A stretch of 48,557 nt of DNA from NCBI GenBank assembly GCA_934670175.1, contig CAKUOX010000013.1, positions 1 to 48,557 of the forward strand, read 5' to 3'. Below the pieces are notes generated by a model that worked only from the letters and a program-made list of their open reading frames with translations, was not told where the DNA came from and made no database searches. Source of the stretch: an uncultured Clostridia bacterium (GTDB taxonomy: Bacteria > Bacillota > Clostridia > Christensenellales > Aristaeellaceae). The position numbers and the translations under genes were made by a program. Positions 38,319 to 46,698 of this stretch are shown here, piece after piece (position 1 is the first letter of the stretch; every line of letters starts with the position of its first letter).

Positions 38319-39135
38319 ACCCAAGCATCTGTACAACCAGTACCGCCCCTGCGAGCCGACTGCGGATTCAAAAATACTGGTGTTCCGCGGCAGGGATGCG
38401 CTGGTGTCCCGCAGAGAGGATGGAATCGTGCTGCCGGAGCGCGCGCTGCTGGCGGGCGGGCTGCAAAACGAGATCTATCTGTTCAGCGTGGACGAAACGC
38501 CCTATTTTCTGGCGGAGCTCGCGCCGGACTGGCCGCTGCCGGAGGGCTTCATGTTCGACAACGTGCGCGCGCACCGCACGCTTGCGCCGCGCGACAGCGT
38601 CTATGCCGAAATGACCGGCTGGCACCTGTATAACTGGTACCGCGACAACCGCTTCTGCGGGCGCTGCGGCGGAGAAACGCAGCGCGACGGAAAGCTGCGC
38701 ATGCTCGCCTGCCCGCGCTGCGGCAATCAGATATTCCCGAAGATCTGTCCGGCGATCATCGCCGCCGTGGTAGACGGCGACAGGATCCTTCTGACCAAGT
38801 ACGCCGGACGCGCCTACAAGAACTACGCGCTCATCGCGGGCTTTACCGAGATCGGCGAAACGGCGGAGGACACGGTGCGCCGCGAGGTGTTCGAGGAAAC
38901 GGGCGTGCATGTGAAGAACCTGCGCTATTTCGCCACGCAGCCCTGGGGCATCGACGCGGATTTGCTGCTGGGCTATTTTGCGGAGCTGGACGGCAGCTCC
39001 GAGATCCACATGGACGCGGAGGAGCTTGCGCTGGCGGGCTGGTATCGGCGCGGCGAGATCGAGCCGCCGAAGGATCATGTGAGCCTGACGAACACGATGA
39101 TACAGGCATTTCTAGATGACAAAATGCCGCTCTGA
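38302..39135 (+). CDS. NudC-like Nudix hydrolase with zinc ribbon
   Basis: A 277-residue enzyme of the NADH pyrophosphatase/RNA-decapping NudC family. A zinc ribbon is formed by Cys119, Cys122, Cys137 and Cys140; the Nudix box is complete (Gly180, Glu186, Arg194-Glu195, Glu198-Glu199, Gly201). After it, NudC proteins carry SQPWPFPxS, which marks specificity for NADH; here the place reads TQPWGIDAD (212-220), so only QPW is kept. The substrate may therefore differ. The start is the ATG with GAGG nine bases upstream; upstream in-frame ATGs lack proper spacing. The gene overlaps the FHA gene by 17 bases and is followed by ftsW/rodA. Confidence 0.85.
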   Translation: MIQDIEPKHLYNQYRPCEPTADSKILVFRGRDALVSRREDGIVLPERALLAGGLQNEIYLFSVDETPYFLAELAPDWPLPEGFMFDNVRAHRTLAPRDSVYAEMTGWHLYNWYRDNRFCGRCGGETQRDGKLRMLACPRCGNQIFPKICPAIIAAVVDGDRILLTKYAGRAYKNYALIAGFTEIGETAEDTVRREVFEETGVHVKNLRYFATQPWGIDADLLLGYFAELDGSSEIHMDAEELALAGWYRRGEIEPPKDHVSLTNTMIQAFLDDKMPL

Positions 39136-39176
39136 CGGCTTGCATTGCGCGATTGCTTTATGGAGGAGGTGGCCGT

Positions 39177-40481
39177 ATGCGCGGAAAAACTGAAAAAATG
39201 CGGCGGGCGCTGATGAGATCCAACACGCGGCGGCTGCTGAGCGCCGTGGCGCTGCTGGAATTTCTGGCGATGCTGCTGGTGGCGCTGCAGCCCGGCGAGG
39301 GCACGCTGCAGCCCTGGCTGCTGACGCTGGCCATACCGCTGTGCACGATTCTGGTGACCAATCTGATGGGCAAAATATGGCCGGTGGATCGCGCGATACT
39401 GATCCTCACGCTGCTGCTGTGCGGCGTTGGGCTGATCGCGCTGTCGGACATCTGCAAATCCGAATCCACGCCGCGCACGCAGGCGATCTACGCGGCGGCG
39501 GGCGTCGCGGCGATGTTCATCGGCGCGGCCATCGTGCGCGGGCTGTCGAACTGGAAAAGGATCACGCCCGTGCTGATGGCGCTGTGCCTGCTGGCGCTGC
39601 TCTCGCCGTGGGCGATTGGCCGGTGGCAGAACGGCGCGCGCAACTGGATCGTGTTCGGCCCGTCGGAAGCGCCGTATTTCTCGCTGCAGCCCAGCGAATT
39701 TATGAAGCCGGTGCTCATCGCGGTGCTGGCGTCCTGCTTCAGCAACCGGCCGCGCTTTGTCAGGTGCCTGCCGGGCATCGGCTTTGCGGCGCTTTGCTGC
39801 GCCGTGCTGCTGACCGAGCGCGATCTGGGCGCGGTGCTGCTGTATTTTCTGACGACGGTGCTGATGTATTATGCCGCTACATCCAACGCGGCGCTGTCGC
39901 TGGCGGGACTGGGCATGGGCGCGGGCGCGGCGGTGATCGCGTACAACGCCTTTCCCTATGTGCAGGATCGCGTGGCGATCTGGCAGAACCCGTGGAGCGA
40001 CCCGCTGGACGCGGGCTATCAGATCGTGCGCGCGCTGGCGGCCATCGGCTCGGGCGGGCTGTTCGGCATGGGGCTGGGGCTGGGCATGCCTACGTCCGTG
40101 CCGGCGTATCACAACGACTTTATATTCACCTCCATCGCCGAGGAATTCGGGCTGATCTTTTCCATCGCGCTGATGGGCGTGTATGTGCTGATTATACTGC
40201 GCGGGCTGCTGGTGGCGATGAACGCGCGCACGAGCTTCCATTCGCTGGCGGCCTTCGGGCTGGTGACGATATTGGGGCTGCAGGCGCTGCTGATCATCGG
40301 CGGCAACACCAAGCTGCTGCCGCTCACGGGCGTTACGCTGCCGCTGGTGAGCTACGGCGGCTCGTCGCTGGTGAGCAATTTCTTTTCGATGGGCGTGCTG
40401 CTGGGCATTTCCTCAATGAACGCCGAGGATGAGGCGCGCGACATCGCTCAGATCGAGCTGCGGGAGGAGGCGCTTCCATGA
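39177..40481 (+). CDS. FtsW/RodA/SpoVE-family glycan polymerase
   Basis: A 434-residue SEDS protein, a polytopic peptidoglycan glycosyltransferase working with a partner transpeptidase. Conserved segments are ARNWIVFG with LQPSEFMKP, ERDLGAVLLYFL, GYQIVRALAAIGSGGLFGMGLG, HNDFIFTSIAEEFGLI and TLPLVSYGGSSL near the end, spread over about ten membrane helices. The start is the ATG with GGAGGAGG seven bases upstream. The stop overlaps the start of the PBP gene (ATGA), so the two are likely made together as a SEDS-bPBP pair for division, elongation or sporulation; which of these cannot be told. Confidence 0.94.
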   Translation: MRGKTEKMRRALMRSNTRRLLSAVALLEFLAMLLVALQPGEGTLQPWLLTLAIPLCTILVTNLMGKIWPVDRAILILTLLLCGVGLIALSDICKSESTPRTQAIYAAAGVAAMFIGAAIVRGLSNWKRITPVLMALCLLALLSPWAIGRWQNGARNWIVFGPSEAPYFSLQPSEFMKPVLIAVLASCFSNRPRFVRCLPGIGFAALCCAVLLTERDLGAVLLYFLTTVLMYYAATSNAALSLAGLGMGAGAAVIAYNAFPYVQDRVAIWQNPWSDPLDAGYQIVRALAAIGSGGLFGMGLGLGMPTSVPAYHNDFIFTSIAEEFGLIFSIALMGVYVLIILRGLLVAMNARTSFHSLAAFGLVTILGLQALLIIGGNTKLLPLTGVTLPLVSYGGSSLVSNFFSMGVLLGISSMNAEDEARDIAQIELREEALP

Positions 40482-41884
40482 AGGAGCTTCGGCGCAATAT
40501 GCGCGTGATCGGCGCGCTGCTGGCGGCGCTGTTCATCTGCGCGGGCGTGTGGTTCGGCGTGACGGTGTACGAGCAGGGCGACGTGTGGGCGTCCAACGTG
40601 TATAACCCGCGCCTTGCGCGCACGGCGTCTGAGCGCGGCGATATTACCGACCGCAGCGGCGTTACGCTGGCGACGACCGACGAGGACGGCAGGCGCGTTT
40701 ATCTGGAGAATACGGCGGCGCGGCGCGCGCTTTCGCAGACCGTGGGCGACACGGCGGGCATGTCCGGCGCGGGCGTGGAGAGCTTCTATTCGTCTACGCT
40801 GCTGGATATTTCATCCTCGCTTTCCGACCGGCTGGGCGAGCTGTTCAACCATGCAAAGCATGTGGGCTCCAGCGTTCAGATCACGGTGGACGCGCAGCTT
40901 CAGGCATACATCGCCTCGCAGTTTCCGCAGGGTTACAGCGGCGCGGTGTGCGTGCTGAATTACCGCACGGGCGAGATCATGGCGATGGTGTCCATGCCCA
41001 ATTACGATCCCTACGGCGCGGACAGCTCGGGCGAGGGCGTGGCGGACACGGCGTATCTGAACCGCTGCCTGCAGGGGCTGTATACGCCCGGCTCAATCTT
41101 TAAGATCGTCACGCTGGCCAGCGCGCTGGATTATGATCCGAACGTCGTTGACCAGACCTTCACCTGCTCCGGCACCTGGGATTATCAGGGCGGCAGCATC
41201 GTATGTATGTCCGGCCGCACGGCGCACGGCGAAATGACGCTCGAGCGCGCGTTCACCAGGAGCTGCAACGTGACCTTCGGCAAGCTGGCGTATCAGCTGG
41301 GCGCGGACCGGCTGCGCGCCACGGCGGAGAGATTCGGCTTCAACGAAAATTTCAAGTTCGGCGATTTCGTGGTATACAATTCCTCGTTTCCGCAGAGCAT
41401 GCGCAATATGAACGGCCTGGTCTGGGCGGGCATCGGTCAGGGCGAGGTGCTGGTCACGCCGCTGCACATGGCGATGATCTCCGGCGCGGTGGCCAACGGC
41501 GGGCAGATGATGCAGCCGTACCTGGTGGAGGAGATCAAAACCTCCGCCGGACAGGTGCGCCGCAGGGGCGCGTCGAAGGTCTATCGCCGCGTGATGAGCG
41601 AGGAAACGGCGCAGACCATCGCGAAATATATGTATGAAACCGTGAGATCGGGCACCGCCTCGCGCGCGGCGATCTCCGGCTACACCGTCTGCGGCAAGAC
41701 CGGCTCCGCCGAAACCAGCGATGATAAAACCAAGGAGACCAACGCCTGGTACACCGGCTTTGTGTATAGCGACAGCTGCCCCTACGCCATTTCCGTGGTT
41801 GTCGAGGAGGGCGGCGCAGGCGGCCAGATGGCGGCGCAGCTGGCGGCAAAGGCGCTGAAATACGCCGTGGAGAGGACGGAATGA
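40478..41884 (+). CDS. Penicillin-binding protein, transpeptidase (class B-like)
   Basis: A 468-residue PBP partner of the SEDS protein. One membrane anchor (about 10-30) is followed by a shortened pedestal (with SERGDITDRSG, the usual motif) and the transpeptidase domain: SxxK at Ser206-Lys209 (TPGSIFK), SxN at Ser262-Asn264 (SCN) and KTG at 407-409 (CGKTGSAE). It is smaller than typical FtsI or PBP2 (550-700 residues), resembling the compact PbpA-type proteins that pair with RodA in actinobacteria and clostridia. Its start overlaps the ftsW/rodA stop by four bases. Confidence 0.93.
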   Translation: MKELRRNMRVIGALLAALFICAGVWFGVTVYEQGDVWASNVYNPRLARTASERGDITDRSGVTLATTDEDGRRVYLENTAARRALSQTVGDTAGMSGAGVESFYSSTLLDISSSLSDRLGELFNHAKHVGSSVQITVDAQLQAYIASQFPQGYSGAVCVLNYRTGEIMAMVSMPNYDPYGADSSGEGVADTAYLNRCLQGLYTPGSIFKIVTLASALDYDPNVVDQTFTCSGTWDYQGGSIVCMSGRTAHGEMTLERAFTRSCNVTFGKLAYQLGADRLRATAERFGFNENFKFGDFVVYNSSFPQSMRNMNGLVWAGIGQGEVLVTPLHMAMISGAVANGGQMMQPYLVEEIKTSAGQVRRRGASKVYRRVMSEETAQTIAKYMYETVRSGTASRAAISGYTVCGKTGSAETSDDKTKETNAWYTGFVYSDSCPYAISVVVEEGGAGGQMAAQLAAKALKYAVERTE

Positions 41885-41891
41885 GCGCGGC

Positions 41892-43754
41892 ATGAACGCA
41901 AATCTCGAATGGAAGCTCCATAATCTGCCGGATTCGCCCGGCTGCTACCTGATGAAGCACGAGGGTGAGATCATTTATGTCGGCAAGGCCAAGAATTTAA
42001 AAAACCGCGTGAGTCAGTATTTCCACGCCTCCAAAAACCACACGCCGAAGGTGCTGGCGATGGTGGAAAAGATCGATGATTTTGACATCGTGCTGGTGGA
42101 CGGCGAGCTCGAGGCGTTCACGCTGGAATGCAACCTGATCAAGAAGTATCTCCCGCACTACAACATCAAGCTCAAGGATGACAAGCAGTATCCCTATATC
42201 CGCGTGGATCTGAACGAGCCCTTTCCCTGTCCGGCGCTGGCGCGGCGGCAGGAGCGCGACGGCGCGCGCTATTTCGGTCCCTATCAGGGCGCGACGGTGG
42301 TGCGCGAGGTGCTGGATGTGGTGCGCGGCGTGTTCCCCGTGCGCGATTGCAGCTATGCCATCCGTCCGGATAAGCCGCGCCGCCCCTGCGTGCAGCATCA
42401 GATCGGACGCTGCCTCGCGCCCTGCGCGGGGCTGGTCCCGCAGGCGGAATATGCGGCGCTGACGGCGCAGGTGGTGGAATTTCTCTCCGGCAAATATCAG
42501 CCGGTTCTGGATAAGCTGACGCAGGAAATGCGCGCCGCGTCCGACGCGATGAATTACGAGCGCGCGGCGCTCTGCCGCGACCGCATCCGCGCGGTGGAAA
42601 GCCTGATGCAGAAGCAGAAGGCTATTTCCACCAGCTTCAGCGACCGCGACGTGATCGCCGTGATGCCGCACGACGCGGACGCCATGGCGGTGCTGCTCTA
42701 CATTCGCGGCGGCCGCATGATCGGCTCCGAATCCTTCACGCTCAGCGGCGCGGGCGACGCGCCCATGGGCGAGGCGCTGACGCAGTTCATGCTGCAGTAT
42801 TATTCCGCCGAGAACCTGCCGCCTACGGAGATCCTGCTGAGCAGCGAGCCGCCGGAGCGCCGCGTGATCGAGGAGCTGCTGGGCGAGCTGGCGGGGCGGC
42901 GCGTATACCTGAACGCGCCGATGCGCGGCGACAAGGTGAAGCTGGTGCGCATGGCGATGAAAAACGCGAAGGACATATGCCAGAAGCTGGATAAGAAGGC
43001 CGAGAGCAGCTATGCCCGCACGCTGGGCGCCGCGCAGGAGCTGGGCGAGGTGTTGGGGCTGCCCGAGGCGCCGAGGCGCATTGAGGGCTACGATATTTCA
43101 AACACCCAGGGCGCGCAGTCGGTCGCCAGCCAGGTGGTGATGATCGGCGGCGTGACCCGCCACGACCAGTATCGCATCTACCGCATCAAGACCGTGCAGG
43201 GCGCGAACGATTTCGCTTCCATGCACGAGGTCATTACCCGCCGCCTGACCCACGGCCTGAAGGAGCGCCGCGAGCGCATGGAGGCGGGACAGCCGCTGGA
43301 GGACGGCCGCTTTTCCGACCTGCCGGATCTGATCCTGATCGACGGCGGGCGCGGTCAGCTTTCCGCCGCGCTGGACGCGATGCACGCGCTGGGGCTGAAC
43401 ATACCGATGTTCGGCCTGGCTAAGCGCATCGAGGAGATCGTGCTGCCATACAGCGACGAAAGCATCCTTTTGGATCGGCATTCGCCCGCGCTGCACCTGA
43501 TCCAGCGCCTGCGCGACGAGGCGCACCGCTTCGCCATCACGCACCACCGCAAGCTGCGCGGCAAGGCGTCCGTATCGTCGCAGCTCGACGGCGTGCCCGG
43601 CGTGGGTGAAAAGCGCAAGCGCGCGCTGCTGAAGCATTTTCAAACGGCGCAGGCGCTGCGCTCGGCCACGGTGGATGAGATCGCTGTGGTGGTGCCGCGT
43701 CCGGTGGCCGAGGCCGTGCATGAAATGCTGCACGCACCAGAGTCCGGTGATTGA
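41892..43754 (+). CDS. uvrC: Excinuclease ABC subunit C
   Basis: The nuclease subunit of nucleotide excision repair, making both incisions around a lesion marked by UvrA/UvrB. 620 residues, normal length. The N-terminal GIY-YIG nuclease reads PGCYLMKHEGEIIYVGKAKNLKNRVSQYF; a UVR domain for UvrB contact lies about 200-240 (MNYERAALCRDRI); the RNase H-like second nuclease includes IEGYDISNTQG and LILIDGGRGQL; the helix-hairpin-helix pair closes the protein (DGVPGVGEKRKRALLKHF). It begins 7 bases after the PBP stop, with a GGAGAGGACGGA purine-rich stretch upstream. Confidence 0.97.
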   Translation: MNANLEWKLHNLPDSPGCYLMKHEGEIIYVGKAKNLKNRVSQYFHASKNHTPKVLAMVEKIDDFDIVLVDGELEAFTLECNLIKKYLPHYNIKLKDDKQYPYIRVDLNEPFPCPALARRQERDGARYFGPYQGATVVREVLDVVRGVFPVRDCSYAIRPDKPRRPCVQHQIGRCLAPCAGLVPQAEYAALTAQVVEFLSGKYQPVLDKLTQEMRAASDAMNYERAALCRDRIRAVESLMQKQKAISTSFSDRDVIAVMPHDADAMAVLLYIRGGRMIGSESFTLSGAGDAPMGEALTQFMLQYYSAENLPPTEILLSSEPPERRVIEELLGELAGRRVYLNAPMRGDKVKLVRMAMKNAKDICQKLDKKAESSYARTLGAAQELGEVLGLPEAPRRIEGYDISNTQGAQSVASQVVMIGGVTRHDQYRIYRIKTVQGANDFASMHEVITRRLTHGLKERRERMEAGQPLEDGRFSDLPDLILIDGGRGQLSAALDAMHALGLNIPMFGLAKRIEEIVLPYSDESILLDRHSPALHLIQRLRDEAHRFAITHHRKLRGKASVSSQLDGVPGVGEKRKRALLKHFQTAQALRSATVDEIAVVVPRPVAEAVHEMLHAPESGD

Positions 43755-43779
43755 CAAAAATGCCAAAACGTGACACAAT
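43751..43779 (+). promoter_or_regulatory. Promoter for the pepV gene
   Basis: A perfect TTGACA (43751-43756), overlapping the uvrC stop codon, and CACAAT (43774-43779) are 17 bases apart. Confidence 0.7.
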
Positions 43780-43829
43780 AGGAGCATGAGTTTATCCCCA
43801 TTTGCATATCGAACGGAGGTTTTACGCAT

Positions 43830-45254
43830 ATGAAGATCGATTATCAGAAGCTGGATGCGCGGGTCATGGAGCTCAAGGATGAGCTGATCGCCGATATTCA
43901 GGCGTGGGTGGCGGTGCCCTCGGTGCAGTCCGCGCCGCTGCCGGGCATGCCCTATGGCGAAAACAACGCGAGGATGCTGGCGCTGGCGCTGGATACCGCG
44001 CGCCGCTACGGCTTTGAGACCCGCAATGTGGACAATTACGCGGGCGATATTACCATGGGCAGCGGCGAGCAGACGCTGGGCATTCTGGCGCATCTGGACG
44101 TAGTGCCCGCGGGCGAGGGCTGGAAGCACGAGCCCTTCGGCGGCGAGATCGACAACGGCCGCATCTATGGCCGCGGCACGATCGATGACAAGGGCCCGGC
44201 GCTGTGCGCGCTGTACGCCATGCGCGCCGTGCGCGATTGCGGCGTGCCCATGAAGGACGGCGTGCGCCTGATCCTCGGCTGCGATGAGGAGACCGGCATG
44301 TCCGATATGCGCTATTACGCTTCCAAGCATAAGATGCCTGATTACGGCTTTTCGCCGGATGCGTGCTTTCCGCTGATCAACATCGAAAAGGGCGGCGTGA
44401 ACGTGGAGCTGATCTACGCGGCGGACGGTGAGAACGGCGCGGAGATTCCGGTATACGAGCTCTACGCGGGCGAGCGCCCGAACGTGGTGCCCGCGCACGC
44501 CTATGCCGTGGTTGGCGCAGACCGCGCGGGGATCGCCTTCATTCAGGCGAAGATCGGCGAGATCGCGCGTGAAATGAACCAGAAGCTCAGCGTGCGCGAC
44601 CTGGGCGATGGCCGCGCCGAGATCAGCGCCGAGGGCGTGCTCAGCCACGGCTCTCTGCCGGAGCAGGGCGTGAACGCCGCCGGCATACTGATGCTGGCGC
44701 TGGATAAGCTGGGCGCGGGCAAGGCGGTGCTGCCGGCGCTGAAGATGATGAATGAAAAGATCGGCATGGAGCCGGACGGCGAATCGCTGGGCATCAAGTG
44801 CTCGGACGAGCTTTCCCACAACCTTTCCTGCAACCTGGGCATCCTGCGCTGGAACGGCCATGATTTCTCCGCCACGCTGGACATTCGCTATCCGCTGTGC
44901 ACGAATGAGACCGAGATTCTGGGCAGGATCACGATGGCCGTTTCGCCCTACGGCGCGGGCGTGCGCATGCTCAGCGCGCATACGCCGCTGCATGTGCCCG
45001 CCGAGCACAAGGTCGTGCGCGGGCTGCTGAAGGTCTATAACGAGGTTACCGGCCAGAACGCGAGCCCCATCGCCATCGGCGGCGGCACCTATTCCCGCAT
45101 GATGCCCAATACCGTGGCCTTCGGCATGGTGTTCCCCGATGAAGAGGACATGTGCCATGTGGCGGACGAAAATGTGGCGATTGACCGCATGATGGACGCC
45201 GTGAAGATCTATGCCCGCGCCATTGCGGAGCTGGGCAGCGGCAGCGTCGCCTGA
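43830..45254 (+). CDS. PepV-like M20 dipeptidase
   Basis: A 474-residue cytoplasmic zinc dipeptidase of the M20/PepV group. The metal and catalytic residues are visible: AHLDVVPAG with His88 and Asp90, RGTIDDKGP with Asp119/Asp120, and GCDEETG with Glu153/Glu154, followed by the dimerisation lid domain and the C-terminal HVADENVAIDRMM with its metal His. PepV-type enzymes cleave a broad range of dipeptides with an unblocked N-terminus. CGGAGG lies nine bases before the ATG, behind its own promoter. It is followed 18 bases later by cmk. Confidence 0.92.
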   Translation: MKIDYQKLDARVMELKDELIADIQAWVAVPSVQSAPLPGMPYGENNARMLALALDTARRYGFETRNVDNYAGDITMGSGEQTLGILAHLDVVPAGEGWKHEPFGGEIDNGRIYGRGTIDDKGPALCALYAMRAVRDCGVPMKDGVRLILGCDEETGMSDMRYYASKHKMPDYGFSPDACFPLINIEKGGVNVELIYAADGENGAEIPVYELYAGERPNVVPAHAYAVVGADRAGIAFIQAKIGEIAREMNQKLSVRDLGDGRAEISAEGVLSHGSLPEQGVNAAGILMLALDKLGAGKAVLPALKMMNEKIGMEPDGESLGIKCSDELSHNLSCNLGILRWNGHDFSATLDIRYPLCTNETEILGRITMAVSPYGAGVRMLSAHTPLHVPAEHKVVRGLLKVYNEVTGQNASPIAIGGGTYSRMMPNTVAFGMVFPDEEDMCHVADENVAIDRMMDAVKIYARAIAELGSGSVA

Positions 45255-45272
45255 AGTGGGGGCGCATCGGAA

Positions 45273-45950
45273 ATGAACAGGGTTTTTTCCATAGCCATAG
45301 ACGGCCCTGCGGGCGCGGGCAAATCGACCGTGGCGAAGGCGCTGGCGAAGCGCCTGAACGCCCGCTATCTGGATACCGGCGCGATGTATCGCGCGGTCGG
45401 GCTGTATTTCCTGCGCAGGGGGCTGACCGAGGATACCGCGCAGGTCGCACACCTGGCCTCGGATATGGACATCGCCGTGAAGTTTGAAGGCGATACGCAG
45501 CGCATGCTGCTCGACGGCGAGGATGTGACGCTGGCGATCCGTACGCCGGAGGCGAGCATGGCCGCCTCGCGCGTGTCCGCCGTGCCCGAGGTGCGCGCGC
45601 GCCTGGTGCGGCTCCAGCAGGAGACCGCGCGCGGCATCGCCATGGTGATGGACGGACGGGACATCGGCACGAAGGTGCTGCCGAATGCGGAGCTGAAGAT
45701 CTACCTTACCGCCAGCTGCGAGGCGAGGGCGCTTCGGCGCTATGCCGAGCTGCGCAGCCGCGGCGAATGCCCCGCGTACCATGCGGTGCTGGATGATATT
45801 GTGGAGCGCGATTACAACGACAGCCACCGCGCCGCCTCCCCGCTGTGTCGGGCGGCGGACGCAAGGCTGCTGGATACCTCCGATATGACGCTCGCGCAGG
45901 TGATCGACGCTGCGGTTGCGCTCGCGCATGCGGCAGGCATAGAAGGGTAG
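45273..45950 (+). CDS. cmk: Cytidylate kinase
   Basis: A 225-residue kinase phosphorylating CMP and dCMP. The P-loop is DGPAGAGKST (10-19), followed by YLDTGAMYRAVG for CMP binding, MDGRDIGTKVLP, and the lid RRYAELRSRG. In Firmicutes cmk often precedes plsC and ispH/rpsA, exactly as here. A GTGGGGG-type ribosome binding site is only moderate. plsC follows after 8 bases. Confidence 0.96.
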   Translation: MNRVFSIAIDGPAGAGKSTVAKALAKRLNARYLDTGAMYRAVGLYFLRRGLTEDTAQVAHLASDMDIAVKFEGDTQRMLLDGEDVTLAIRTPEASMAASRVSAVPEVRARLVRLQQETARGIAMVMDGRDIGTKVLPNAELKIYLTASCEARALRRYAELRSRGECPAYHAVLDDIVERDYNDSHRAASPLCRAADARLLDTSDMTLAQVIDAAVALAHAAGIEG

Positions 45951-45958
45951 GCGCGCGC

Positions 45959-46576
45959 ATGGGCAAGCATTTTTACAACCTGGTATGGACGCTTACGCGC
46001 CCGCTGTACGACGTTATTTATCCCCGCCGCGTGACGGGGCTGGAGTATCTGCCCGCGGAGGGCGGGTTCATACTGTGCCTGAACCACATTTCCGCGCGCG
46101 ACCCGCTGTTCGTGTCCTCGCGCATCCCGCGCAGGCGGCGCATATTCTTTCTGGCAAAGAAGGAGCTGTTCAAGAATCCGCTGTCGCGCTGGGCGGTCAG
46201 CCACCTGGGCGGCATACCGGTGGATCGCGGTCACGCCGATCTTTCGGCCATCCGCCGCGCCATGCAGGTGCTCAGGGAGGGTTTCGGACTGGGCATTTTC
46301 CCGCAGGGCACCCGCAGCCGCGATAATTCGCGCACGCCCATGCTCAATGGCGCGGCTATGATCGCGCTGCGCGGCGGCGTGCCGGTAATTCCGGCGTACA
46401 TCGACGGGCCGTACAGGCGCTTTCACCATGTGGACATTCACTTTGGTATGCCGATCGATCTGTCAGATCTTGCGCGCCGGCTGGACAGCGAGGCGCTCTC
46501 GACGGCGACTCAGCGCATTTCGGATGCCATCTGGGGACTTTCCAACACAAAATTAACATCAAAAAACCATCAATAA
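45959..46576 (+). CDS. plsC: 1-acyl-glycerol-3-phosphate acyltransferase
   Basis: A 205-residue membrane-associated acyltransferase making phosphatidic acid from lysophosphatidic acid. The catalytic NHxxxxD motif reads NHISARD, and the substrate-binding motif is FPQGTRSR; GGIPVDRG and VPVIPAYIDG complete the family pattern. The ATG start 8 bases after cmk is chosen (GAAGGG upstream); a longer frame opens within cmk but is not supported. The C-terminal residues after about 190 are unusually polar (NTKLTSKNHQ). A large inverted repeat follows. Confidence 0.93.
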   Translation: MGKHFYNLVWTLTRPLYDVIYPRRVTGLEYLPAEGGFILCLNHISARDPLFVSSRIPRRRRIFFLAKKELFKNPLSRWAVSHLGGIPVDRGHADLSAIRRAMQVLREGFGLGIFPQGTRSRDNSRTPMLNGAAMIALRGGVPVIPAYIDGPYRRFHHVDIHFGMPIDLSDLARRLDSEALSTATQRISDAIWGLSNTKLTSKNHQ

Positions 46577-46593
46577 ATGAAATAACAAGCAGG

Positions 46594-46635
46594 AATTCCG
46601 CTAAATGCCGTCGAATAACGGCAGTTAGCGGAATT
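46594..46635 (+). repeat. Large inverted repeat between plsC and ispH
   Basis: AATTCCGCTAA (46594-46604) with TTAGCGGAATT (46625-46635) and TGCCG (46606-46610) with CGGCA (46619-46623) give a 16-base stem broken by one A/G mismatch, loop of 8. There is no T-run behind it, so it is either a non-canonical terminator, an mRNA end structure, or a small repetitive element. Confidence 0.6.
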
Positions 46636-46698
46636 TAGATATGTCCGCGATGGGAAATTGTGTTAAGCCGGGGGCGGAGCTTTATCGCTGAGATTATC

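Noticed and set aside
41892..41980. UvrC with a defective GIY-YIG motif (GCY in place of GIY)
   Set aside because: The position tolerates change in UvrC proteins, and Tyr, Arg and the Y-V-G-K-A-K-N stretch are intact, so I do not call it unusual.
43098..45929. A 943-codon open frame on the minus strand
   Set aside because: It lies antisense to uvrC, pepV and cmk, all with complete family motifs. Such long mirror frames arise from GC-rich third-position bias; its translation is rich in His, Arg, Gln and Ala without any domain.
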